This document shows, in pieces, positions 8,443 through 16,807 of a DNA stretch of 64,000 nucleotides. The notes below the pieces were generated by a model. It was not told the DNA's origin, searched no databases, and saw only the letters and a list, made by a program, of their open reading frames with translations. The stretch comes from CAYQQK01 sp964420065 (GTDB taxonomy: Bacteria > Bacillota > Dethiobacteria > DTU022). A program made the translations under genes and the position numbers. The DNA lies in assembly GCA_964420065.1 (NCBI GenBank), contig CAYQQK010000004.1, positions 1 to 64,000 of the forward strand, given 5' to 3'. Positions within the stretch are counted from its first letter, which is position 1; each line of letters starts with the position of its first letter.

Positions 8443-9522
8443 ATGCCGGAATTCCGGCGGGATCCTATTTCAGGCCGCTGGGTGATTATCGCTACCGGGC
8501 GGGCCGGGCGGCCTGGCCGGCCCGAGGGGTTTACATCCATCGGCGACGCAAGGCGGGTTGTGAATTCCAACCGGGCTGGCCGTTGTCCTTTTTGTCCCGG
8601 CAATGAGGCCATGACTCCTCCGGAAGTGCTGGCTTTGGGGCGGGAAAATCATGGCCCGAATATGAAAGGCTGGGCGGTGCGCGTAGTGCCGAATAAATTT
8701 CCGGCAGTGGAACTGCAACAGGAGTCGCGCCGGAGCTGCCGCTCACAGAATGCGAATATTGCCCAGGCTCGCCCCGGTTACGGGGTGCACGAAGTTCTGA
8801 TCGAAACCCCGGCTCATCATTGCCATCCCGGTGCACTTGGGCAAAGTCAGATGCGCCTTGTTGTCGAGGCCTACCTCCGGCGGTATTCCGATCTGACACG
8901 GGATGAAAGCCTGCATTTCATTCAAATTTTCCGCAACCATGGCCGTGAAGCGGGGGCATCGATCGAACATCCCCATTCACAGCTGATTGCCCTTCCATTT
9001 ATTCCGATCAAGGTTCAGCAGGAGATAGAGGGGGCACATCGCTATTATTTGCAATATGGAAATTGTCCCTATTGCCGTATCCTGGAAACGGAACTTGGAT
9101 CCGGCCGGCGTTTAATCGCGACGAATGAGGCTTTCGTTGCCTACATCCCTTTTGCTGCCCGGCTACCCTTTGAAACCTGGATTGTGCCGCGACGTCACCA
9201 ATCGTCTTTTGGCGAAATGCTTTCGCCGGAAACGGATTGCCTGGCCGAAATTTTGAACCGTGTGCTGAATTTGTTTATCCGGGCTCTGGACAACCCGCCC
9301 TACCATTACTACCTGCATGGTGCGCCACCGCGTGCCGTGGGATTGCCGCATTACCACTGGCATCTTGAACTGATCCCAAAGTTAACCACGGTTGCCGGTT
9401 TCGAAATGGGGAGTGGGGTCTTCATTAATACTACCCTGCCCGAGAAGGCGGCCCAATACCTTTGTGAAGTGGGGGAAAAAAACATTGAACGGCCGGATCT
9501 ACTTCGTCCTGGCTTTGCATAA
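8443..9522 (+). CDS. galT: GalT-like hexose-1-phosphate nucleotidylyltransferase (HIT superfamily)
   Basis: This 359-residue protein matches galactose-1-phosphate uridylyltransferase. Zinc-type CPFC (near residue 46) and CPYC (near 208) pairs are present. The catalytic region reads ASIEHPHSQL, with the nucleophilic histidine second in HPH, and a second histidine cluster HYHWHLELIP lies near residue 307. No galK or galE is nearby. The gene is followed by glucan enzymes, so it may work on glucose-1-phosphate and NDP-glucose rather than galactose; some relatives are ADP-glucose phosphorylases. The ATG follows GGGAAGG. The end overlaps the next gene by 38 bases, so the two are coupled. Confidence 0.82.
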   Translation: MPEFRRDPISGRWVIIATGRAGRPGRPEGFTSIGDARRVVNSNRAGRCPFCPGNEAMTPPEVLALGRENHGPNMKGWAVRVVPNKFPAVELQQESRRSCRSQNANIAQARPGYGVHEVLIETPAHHCHPGALGQSQMRLVVEAYLRRYSDLTRDESLHFIQIFRNHGREAGASIEHPHSQLIALPFIPIKVQQEIEGAHRYYLQYGNCPYCRILETELGSGRRLIATNEAFVAYIPFAARLPFETWIVPRRHQSSFGEMLSPETDCLAEILNRVLNLFIRALDNPPYHYYLHGAPPRAVGLPHYHWHLELIPKLTTVAGFEMGSGVFINTTLPEKAAQYLCEVGEKNIERPDLLRPGFA

Positions 9523-11653
9523 TCACCAGCCCGTCGGCAACCTGCCTGAAGTGTTGGAGCATTGTTTTGAGAAGGCTTACGGTCCCTTTATTGAAACCCT
9601 GGCCCGTTTTCCGGAAGTGAAAGTAGTACTTCACTATACGGGCAGTTTGCTTGATTGGATTTGTGAACACCGGCCCCGGTTCATCGAGCGCCTGCGGGAA
9701 CTGGTTTCCCGGGGACAAGCAGAGATTATGGGTGGAGCATACTATGAACCGATCCTTCCTTCCATTCCGGAGGAAGATCAAACCGGCCAGATTGAATCCC
9801 TTTCAAAGCGGCTGGAGGAGCTTTTCGGGATCAGGCCGCAGGGGATGTGGCTGGCCGAACGGGTTTGGGAACCGCACCTGGTTCGCCCGGTTGCCGATGC
9901 CGGTTTGCATTATACAACGGTAGATGATAATCATTTTGATGATGCCGGGCAGAATGATCTGGATCATTACTATCGGACCGAGGAAGAGGGGCGATCGCTG
10001 GATATTTTTCCGATCAATGAGGACTTGCGTTACCTGATCCCCTTTAAACCGGCCCAGGAGAGCATCGATTACCTGCGTAAGCGCCGGCCGCCGAACGGGA
10101 AACGCCTCTATGTACTTGCTGATGACGGCGAAAAATTCGGGGTTTGGCCGGATACCCATACTCTGGTTTATGAAGAAGGCTGGCTGGACAGTTTTTTTGA
10201 ACGGTTGGAGGAACAACGCGACTGGTTGCAGACCATTACTTTTAGTGAGTTCCGTACTCTTTACCCCCCTTGTGGACCGGTTTACCTGCCCACGGGTGCC
10301 TACCGCGAAATGAAAGAGTGGTCGGGAGGTTTTTGGCGCAACTTTTTTACCCGTTATCCGGAAAGCAACCGTATGCATAAAAAAATGCTGGCGGTGCGCC
10401 GCCGGCTCGATGAACTGCCCCGGGATGATGCCGGTTATACCGAGGCGCGACGGCTGTTATGGGCCGGCCAGTGTAACTGTGCCTACTGGCATGGTGTTTT
10501 TGGTGGGCTCTATCTTAACTTTTTACGGGCTGCCGTCTGGGGAAATCTGTTACTGGCGGAAAATGTCATCGATCAGGCCCGGCACAAAGAATCCTTTCTC
10601 GAGGTAATAAAGGAAGATCGCCTTTATCAGGGCCAGGAAACGATTGAGCTGCGCACGGATCGCCTGGTGTTGCTTCTCGCGCCCCACCTCGGGGGTAGCA
10701 TGTGGGAGCTTTCGTGGCGTCCGGCCGCGATCAATCTGTTGGATACCCTGACCCGTCGTCCCGAGGCCTACCACCGGGAGCTGCTCGAAGAGGGAGCCAC
10801 TCCTCCTCCGCCTGAAGAGGGAGCCACTCCTTCTCCGCCTGAAGAGGGAGCCGTTTCGATTCATCACCTTAAGAAAGTGAAGGAAGACGGCCTGCATGAT
10901 TACCTGATCTACGATCTCTACCCCCGGGGGGGGCTGGTGGAACACTTTTTGGATCCGGACACTACCCTGGAACAGTTTTGCCGGGGTGAATACGGGGAGG
11001 CGCCGGATTTTCTGATGCAGCCGGCGGAAACCCGTCTTGAGCATCTTGAATCGGGCCGGGACAGAGCCGGGAAAGGGTTGAAAGCAATTTTCCGCCGGGA
11101 CGGGAAACTGGAAGGGGGGCGTGAAATGACTTTGATCAAAACACTTGTGGTTCACGCCGGGGAAGATCGTCTCCTGGTAGAATATGACCTGGAATACGGG
11201 GGCCCGGAACGGGCCGCTCTTTTCTTTGCCGTGGAGTGGAATTTTGCTTTCAGCAGCGGTTACGACCCAGATTGTTTTTACGTCATTCCCGGACGCAGGT
11301 TGGAAGAGGCTCACCTGGCTTCAACCGGCAGTGAGGCGGAGGTGGATCGGGTTACTCTGGTTGATCGGTCCCGGGGAACCAACCTGACCCTGTTCTGGGA
11401 CCCCCCGGCACAGCTCTGGCGTATGCCCGTGGAAACCGTCTCGCTTTCCGAAAACGGGCTGGAACGCAGCTACCAGCAGTCCTTGCTCCTGGCCGGCTGG
11501 AACCTGGACCTCGAACCCGGTCAAAAAAGACGGTTCCGCCTGGAAATGGACCTGGCCTTTTCCGGGGAGGGGGGACAGGGTAGGGAAAGGAAACAAGAAC
11601 GGGTAATTCCGGTTGGGGGCCGGCCGGCCGGTGTTACCGGGGCGGCGCGATGA
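9485..11653 (+). CDS. GH57 4-alpha-glucanotransferase / alpha-amylase
   Basis: This 722-residue enzyme has a GH57 catalytic domain followed by DUF1925/DUF1926-type C-terminal domains, the layout of Thermococcus 4-alpha-glucanotransferase. From the TTG start at 9485 the nucleophile is Glu125 in MWLAERVWEP and the acid/base is Asp214 in ADDGEKFGVWPDT, close to the known archaeal positions. HNHQPVGN forms motif 1. The frame extends upstream to 9392 inside galT, but TTG 9485 is preceded by a G-rich ribosome site and starts right before motif 1. A tandem repeat encodes a proline-rich linker near residues 435-457. The stop overlaps the next GH57 gene (ATGA). Likely role: rearranging maltodextrins or glycogen chains. 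Confidence 0.88.
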   Translation: MNGRIYFVLALHNHQPVGNLPEVLEHCFEKAYGPFIETLARFPEVKVVLHYTGSLLDWICEHRPRFIERLRELVSRGQAEIMGGAYYEPILPSIPEEDQTGQIESLSKRLEELFGIRPQGMWLAERVWEPHLVRPVADAGLHYTTVDDNHFDDAGQNDLDHYYRTEEEGRSLDIFPINEDLRYLIPFKPAQESIDYLRKRRPPNGKRLYVLADDGEKFGVWPDTHTLVYEEGWLDSFFERLEEQRDWLQTITFSEFRTLYPPCGPVYLPTGAYREMKEWSGGFWRNFFTRYPESNRMHKKMLAVRRRLDELPRDDAGYTEARRLLWAGQCNCAYWHGVFGGLYLNFLRAAVWGNLLLAENVIDQARHKESFLEVIKEDRLYQGQETIELRTDRLVLLLAPHLGGSMWELSWRPAAINLLDTLTRRPEAYHRELLEEGATPPPPEEGATPSPPEEGAVSIHHLKKVKEDGLHDYLIYDLYPRGGLVEHFLDPDTTLEQFCRGEYGEAPDFLMQPAETRLEHLESGRDRAGKGLKAIFRRDGKLEGGREMTLIKTLVVHAGEDRLLVEYDLEYGGPERAALFFAVEWNFAFSSGYDPDCFYVIPGRRLEEAHLASTGSEAEVDRVTLVDRSRGTNLTLFWDPPAQLWRMPVETVSLSENGLERSYQQSLLLAGWNLDLEPGQKRRFRLEMDLAFSGEGGQGRERKQERVIPVGGRPAGVTGAAR
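10787..10852 (+). repeat. In-frame 27-bp tandem repeat in the GH57 linker
   Basis: Two 27-base units at 10787-10813 and 10814-10840 differ at one base and are followed by 12 bases of a third unit. They encode EEGATPPPP, EEGATPSPP and EEGA, a flexible acidic proline-rich linker between the catalytic and C-terminal domains. Confidence 0.9.
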
Positions 11654-13347
11654 AAGTCCTTTATGTCGCTTTTGTCTGGAACCAGCACCAGCCCTTTTAT
11701 CGCGATACGTTGCGTAACCAGTACATTATGCCTTGGGCAAGGTTACACGGCAGCAAGGATTATTATGCCATGGCGGCCTTGTTGGAGCAATTTCCCGTGA
11801 TTCACCAAACGTTCAATCTTACTCCTTCCCTTTTAAAGCAGTTGGAGGATTATCTCTCAGGAAGTGAAGATTACTATCAGCAGGTTGCCCGGCCGGCAGC
11901 AGGCCTGGGTGCGGGTGAAAAACGTTTTCTGTTGCAGCATTATTTTGATATTCAGTGGGATCGGGTGATCAAAAAACACCCCCGCTATGCCCGGCTCCTG
12001 GAAAAGCAGGGCCATACACGGGAACCGGCCGCAGTAGCGCACGCCCTGGAAAGGTTTAATGAGCAGGATTACCGCGACCTGCAGGTTTGGTTTAACCTGG
12101 CCTGGATCGATCCGGAAGTGCGGCAAGACGGTGATTTTTTGGCCGCATTGGAGGAAAAGGGGGAAAACTTTACCGAGGCGGAACGCCGCCGGTTGATGGA
12201 AAGTCAGCTTGCACTGTTGGGAAGGATCGTGCCGATCCACCGCCGTCTCCAGGAAAAAAAACAGATCGAAATCATGACCACACCTTTTTACCATCCGCTA
12301 TTGCCGCTGATCATGGATAATTACAGTGCATTGCGGGCCAGCCCGGGTTTGCCCCTGCCCCGGCGCTATCGTTACCCGGAGGACGCCCTGGAGCAGATGA
12401 AACTTTCCCGGGAACAGTACCGGCGTCTTTTTGGACGGGAACCCCGCGGGGTATGGCCGCCGGAACAGGCTGTCAGCCCGGAAGTGATCCCCCTTTGCGC
12501 CGATCTTGGGTTTACCTGGACTATTTCCGATGAACAAATTCTGGCCCGATCGCTGGGGGTAGAGATCATCCGGGATGCCTACGGTCACGTATTGAACGGG
12601 GATGTTCTTTACCGGCCGTACCTGGTCGGTGGAGGCGGTGCGGAAATGGCCATGGTTTTTCGGGACCACCATCTTTCCGACCGTATTGGTTTCGAGTACC
12701 AGCATTTTTATCCCGGGGATGCCGCTGCCGACCTGGTGCACCGGTTGCACCGGATCCGTGAAAATCTGGAATGGTCTTCCGCCGCCGCTCTGGTCACAAT
12801 TTCGCTGGATGGTGAAAATGCCTGGGAGTGGTACAGCGGTGACAAGGGACCGTTTTTGCGTGATCTTTACCGACGTCTTTCCGAAGAAAAGACGCTACGT
12901 TGCGTTACCGTGAGCGAATACCTGGCCGAACATCCGCCCTGCAGGCGGATCAGAGATCTTTTTACCGGGTCATGGGTTGATCATAGTTTAAACCGCTGGA
13001 TCGGAACCGAAAATAAAAATGCGTTGTGGAACCTGCTCCTGGAGGCACGGGAGGCGGTTGAGCGTTACGGCCTTGGCTCGACACCCGATCCGGTAAAATT
13101 GACCCGAGCCCTGCATAATCTTTATATCGCCGAAGGCAGTGATTATCCCTGGTGGGTGGACAGCATGCCTTACTATCTTGCCGCCCCTTTCGAAAGCCTT
13201 TTCCGCAAACACCTGACCAATGTTTATCGCTCTCTGGGATGGTCCGTGCCGCCCCGATTTGCCACACCCCTGATCAATCCTCAGCCTGGAGAAGCTGCCT
13301 GGAAGCACGACCCTTTAACCGGGCCTGTCTCGATGCTCCAGGGATAG
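11650..13347 (+). CDS. GH57 alpha-amylase/amylopullulanase-type glycoside hydrolase
   Basis: This 565-residue GH57 enzyme is a different subfamily from the two preceding ones. Motif 1 is WNQHQPFY near residue 10. The nucleophile region is GVWPPEQAVSPE with Glu272, and the acid/base region is TISLDGENAWEWY with Asp387. These forms resemble amylopullulanase-like GH57 members. No signal peptide is seen, so it probably acts on intracellular glucan. Its ATG overlaps the stop of the previous gene (ATGA), making galT and two GH57 genes one coupled operon. A weak hairpin followed by TTTTTT lies near 13350-13385 and may end the transcript. Confidence 0.87.
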   Translation: MKVLYVAFVWNQHQPFYRDTLRNQYIMPWARLHGSKDYYAMAALLEQFPVIHQTFNLTPSLLKQLEDYLSGSEDYYQQVARPAAGLGAGEKRFLLQHYFDIQWDRVIKKHPRYARLLEKQGHTREPAAVAHALERFNEQDYRDLQVWFNLAWIDPEVRQDGDFLAALEEKGENFTEAERRRLMESQLALLGRIVPIHRRLQEKKQIEIMTTPFYHPLLPLIMDNYSALRASPGLPLPRRYRYPEDALEQMKLSREQYRRLFGREPRGVWPPEQAVSPEVIPLCADLGFTWTISDEQILARSLGVEIIRDAYGHVLNGDVLYRPYLVGGGGAEMAMVFRDHHLSDRIGFEYQHFYPGDAAADLVHRLHRIRENLEWSSAAALVTISLDGENAWEWYSGDKGPFLRDLYRRLSEEKTLRCVTVSEYLAEHPPCRRIRDLFTGSWVDHSLNRWIGTENKNALWNLLLEAREAVERYGLGSTPDPVKLTRALHNLYIAEGSDYPWWVDSMPYYLAAPFESLFRKHLTNVYRSLGWSVPPRFATPLINPQPGEAAWKHDPLTGPVSMLQG

Positions 13348-13528
13348 TTTCACGCCTCCTTCGCTGACGGGGGGTGCTTTTTTCTGTCATCCTACCGGAA
13401 AAGTTTGTTTATTTTTCCCCATCTTCCCTTGCAGGGAGGGTTGGGGCGGGGGGGGGGCGAAACACTACCTCAGGGGCGGGGGAAAAACCTTCACTCCCAT
13501 GCCCGGTTCTCGCGACGGAGTGATCATC

Positions 13529-14623
13529 ATGGTAACTTATCAGGTTGCCCGGCGTGATTTGGAAAACGGTCGCCTGGCTCCGATGTACCTCTTGCACGGT
13601 GAGGAAACATTTTTAAGGGATGATTTCTTGCATCGCCTGACAAAAACTTTCCTGGGCAACGAAGCCTCTTATGGCCGGGAAAGAATAGACGGTAACGCTT
13701 GCTCCCTGGCGGAATGCCTGGATCGCCTCGGGGGGGGTAACATTTTCGCCCTGCGGCAACTGCTGATCGTAACCGATCCGCCCTACCTTGCACCCTCCGG
13801 CAAAAAGGAAGGGGCGGGGCAAAAGGAGAAGAGCGGGGCGAAAAAATCGCCAAAGAAAAACGCGGTGGATCCCGCCGTCCGTCTGGCTGCCTTCCTTGAT
13901 CGCGAGGGCGGGCGTTCGCTACCGGAAAAGATCGTTGTCTTTACCCTCGGCAGAGCGGACCGGCGCCGGCGTCTTTTTAAATTACTTGACGCCAAAGGGG
14001 TAGTGGTAGATTGTTCCCCCCCAAGGGGAGAAGCCCGTAAAGACTGGATCCGCCGGCAGGCCGCCTCCTTGGGTAAAAAAATTGACCCGGACGCCCTGGA
14101 AATTTTGCTTCTGGATTACATGGACGATCTGTGGCGGCTGCACGGTGAAATCGAAAAATTTGCCGCCTATTTAAAAGAGGATGAGGACACCATCACCGGT
14201 GCGGTGGTAGAATTGCTTTCCAGCGGCGATCCCCGGGGCACCGTTTTCCATTTGGCGGACGCCTTGAGCGAAGGCCACCTGGCCATTGCCTTTGAGCAGT
14301 TACAAGTGCTTTTCGAGCGACGCGAACCGCCGCTGTTGATATTGTTTATGCTTGTCCGCCATTTCCGCCTGCTCTTGCAAGCTCGTCTCCTTGCCGATAG
14401 TGAAACAAACCAATCCGGGTGGACCGCGGCTTTGGGGGTGCCACCCTTTGTGGCTGCTAAACTACGCCGGCAAATTTCCGGTTACACCCGGGAAACCCTT
14501 GAAAACGCCCTCCTTGTTCTCCACCGGGTAGATCTGCAGATCAAAACAGGCCGTCTTGAGCCCCGGACAGCCCTGGAATTTACCTTGAACCGGCTTCACG
14601 CTCTCCGCCGGCCGCATGTTTAA
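13529..14623 (+). CDS. holA: DNA polymerase III delta subunit (clamp loader)
   Basis: HolA opens the beta clamp as part of the clamp loader. The 364-residue protein shows the family's N-terminal nucleotide-binding-like domain (YLLHGEETFLRDD, then LGGGNIFALRQLLIV) and a C-terminal all-helical collar domain (RHFRLLLQARLLA). A lysine-rich insertion (KKEGAGQKEKSGAKK) lies near residues 91-110. I chose ATG 13529, with GGAG seven bases upstream, over ATG 13499. In many Firmicutes holA and rpsT are neighbours; here two GH57/trehalose blocks of about 5.5 kb separate them. A 10-G run sits about 70 bases upstream of the start. Confidence 0.9.
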   Translation: MVTYQVARRDLENGRLAPMYLLHGEETFLRDDFLHRLTKTFLGNEASYGRERIDGNACSLAECLDRLGGGNIFALRQLLIVTDPPYLAPSGKKEGAGQKEKSGAKKSPKKNAVDPAVRLAAFLDREGGRSLPEKIVVFTLGRADRRRRLFKLLDAKGVVVDCSPPRGEARKDWIRRQAASLGKKIDPDALEILLLDYMDDLWRLHGEIEKFAAYLKEDEDTITGAVVELLSSGDPRGTVFHLADALSEGHLAIAFEQLQVLFERREPPLLILFMLVRHFRLLLQARLLADSETNQSGWTAALGVPPFVAAKLRRQISGYTRETLENALLVLHRVDLQIKTGRLEPRTALEFTLNRLHALRRPHV

Positions 14624-14723
14624 AGGTGGTCCCAAACCGGGACACTAAAGATGTTTGCCGGTAAAAACCCTTGTCCTGATTTTACGGATTTAATTTATTT
14701 ACAGAAGGGGGTGGCGCTGTTTC

Positions 14724-16709
14724 ATGAAAGAGATCTATATCATTTTGGCTTTTCATGCCCACGAACTGCTCTGGGATCTTCCCGCAAACCTTATGGGCTC
14801 TCTGGAAGAGGAAAACCCCATGCGTGGAACGCTGCTCGATGAAAACTTCATCAAAAAAAGAAAGGAGCAGGGCCGGGATGTTTATACTCGGGGGGTGCAG
14901 TTTGGAGGGGCGCTCGGAACACCGGTGACCGTGGAGTACACCAACGAACTGCTGCATCAGATCCGGGATGTTTTACCCAAAACGTTTGCCTTTCTGAAAA
15001 AAAAATATCGTTCCGGGTGTCTTTATCCGCTTTACGGACATGCGCACCATACCCATGTTTCTCTGCTGACGATTGAGGAAATTGCCCAGGAAATAGAGTG
15101 GAATATGCAGTTTTTGCATTCATCGATGCGAGTCCCGTATCCCCGCTACAAAGGGCTTTTCTCTCCGGAAGCCTCCTACGATATGGTCAAGCTGGAGGGG
15201 GCGGCACGAGCAAACATTGATTATGTGGTTTTTCCCCACCTTTCGGAAGAAAAAGCACCATTCAGGATCACCCCGGGGGTCGATTATACTTACCGGCCTT
15301 TTTTGCTCGAAGCGGGGGGAAAGACCCTTTTGGCCCTGCCTCGTAATTTTCCTATTTCCCAGGAAATATGGCGTCCGATTACGCGGATGGAACGGGACGC
15401 AGTGAAAAATCAGGGCTACCGTCTCGGCGACTACCCTGTGTTCAAGAATGAATACGTAGCCGGGGAGAGGGAAAGCTTTCCAATTTCTTACACCGAGGGT
15501 GTTTCCCTTTACCGGTCAATTCTGGAAAGGGAACTTGAACGCTGCCCGCACCGGGGACTGTTGCTTTATATCCAGGACCTGGAGCTGATGGACTTCGGTG
15601 ACCTGGCCTTGCGGATCGCCGAAACTGCCTGGCGAGAAATACTTGATGGGAAAAACAATGCACGGTGTCTCCATTTTGTCAACCCCGATCAGTATATCGA
15701 GGCGGTAGTACGCCGGGACGGGGCGACCCGTCTGCCGCGTCTTTCTTTCCACCAGGTCTGCTGGGCGCCGGAAATTCGGCCGGTCCTGCGAGCGGACGGG
15801 CACTACCCACCCTTGGGGGTAAACGGGGTCGGACCGTACACTCTGGAAAACACCGGCCTTTACCGGCATCCCTTTGCCTTCTGGGAACACGGAAAATATT
15901 TTTGTTCTCTATGGGATACTCTGGTGCAGGCTTGCGGTATTGATGCAGGGCGGCTGCCGTTGGACGGAGAGACGCTTAGCGATACGGGCTACCGGTTGGA
16001 AAGTCTGGAAAAGGACAGCCGCGCTGTGCTCTTCCGGCGCCTGATGAAACGGGCCTGTAACTGGGGCTGGCGACCGACCGAAGGGCGCCAGAAGCGGCCC
16101 TATTTGGACGGATGGTTCCTGGGCGGGGCACTGCTGGAAAAACTGAAACAGACCACTGCACCCCTATTAGTACATGATCCAAGCCTGGATCCCCGTGATC
16201 TGGTAGGGCTGGTGGAAACCCTATGTGTTTATATCGATGTGCGTCTCGGGTACTTACGTTACGGCCTTGAAAGCGATACCGCCGTTTCAACCCCGGTTTA
16301 CCCGGAGGCGGGGCGGGCTTTTTTACCCGGTTTACAACTGGATGGCCTGTCCCACCCTTTGGCCGAAGAATTTAAGACGGTCCTGCGGTGGAAGGTTAAA
16401 GCTGTCCGGGCGGCGGTTGAAATGTACCGCATTGCCTCCACGCCTGCCGTAACAACCATCCCTGCTTTGCAGCGCCTGCTCACATTTTTCCGGGAGCATT
16501 GTCAGGCGGTCTTCATGGCTACCGAACACCTGCAGAAGATTTGGGGCTTGGCCGAAGACACCGATTTGATGGTCGACCGCATGTATGACTACCTTTACCG
16601 TCTTTACCCGCCGCTTTTCCCGGAGATGTTGGAACGGATCGATAGCATGGACGGAACCGATTGCGCCGCCTATTTTGATGCCTGGCGACATGAACCCGCC
16701 TTGGTCTAG
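14724..16709 (+). CDS. Divergent GH57 family protein of unknown specificity
   Basis: This 661-residue protein has a GH57-like N-terminal half: AFHAHELLWDLP for motif 1, GHAHHTHVSLL for motif 2, LFSPEASYD carrying the likely nucleophile Glu, and LLYIQDLELMDFGD as a candidate acid/base region. The C-terminal half (about residues 330-661) is not one of the usual GH57 partners and has no motif I recognise. The motifs differ from those of the three other GH57 proteins here. Position between holA and the TreZ/TreT pair suggests a role in glucan or trehalose metabolism. Activity cannot be assigned. Confidence 0.75.
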   Translation: MKEIYIILAFHAHELLWDLPANLMGSLEEENPMRGTLLDENFIKKRKEQGRDVYTRGVQFGGALGTPVTVEYTNELLHQIRDVLPKTFAFLKKKYRSGCLYPLYGHAHHTHVSLLTIEEIAQEIEWNMQFLHSSMRVPYPRYKGLFSPEASYDMVKLEGAARANIDYVVFPHLSEEKAPFRITPGVDYTYRPFLLEAGGKTLLALPRNFPISQEIWRPITRMERDAVKNQGYRLGDYPVFKNEYVAGERESFPISYTEGVSLYRSILERELERCPHRGLLLYIQDLELMDFGDLALRIAETAWREILDGKNNARCLHFVNPDQYIEAVVRRDGATRLPRLSFHQVCWAPEIRPVLRADGHYPPLGVNGVGPYTLENTGLYRHPFAFWEHGKYFCSLWDTLVQACGIDAGRLPLDGETLSDTGYRLESLEKDSRAVLFRRLMKRACNWGWRPTEGRQKRPYLDGWFLGGALLEKLKQTTAPLLVHDPSLDPRDLVGLVETLCVYIDVRLGYLRYGLESDTAVSTPVYPEAGRAFLPGLQLDGLSHPLAEEFKTVLRWKVKAVRAAVEMYRIASTPAVTTIPALQRLLTFFREHCQAVFMATEHLQKIWGLAEDTDLMVDRMYDYLYRLYPPLFPEMLERIDSMDGTDCAAYFDAWRHEPALV

Positions 16710-16714
16710 GTATA

Positions 16715-16797
16715 GGGGACGGTTCTTGCGGTTGGTAAAAATATACCCGAAACGGTTGAGAGTAACTGCAACATTTTGGTAGCATCAGGGGTTATTA
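16715..16797 (-). repeat. Diverged third copy of an intergenic repeat
   Basis: GGGACGGTTCTTGCGGTT at 16716-16733 closely matches the reverse complement of the two copies found at 54434-54519 and 55532-55600. Further partial matches follow (GCAACATT, AGGGGTTAT). It fills the gap between convergent genes. Confidence 0.5.
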
Positions 16798-16807
16798 AAT
16801 CTGATCT

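Noticed and set aside
13348..13385. CACGCCTCC...GGGGGGTG hairpin with TTTTTT after the GH57 gene.
   Set aside because: The stem has a mismatch and a wobble; kept only as a comment in the gene entry, not as a separate terminator.
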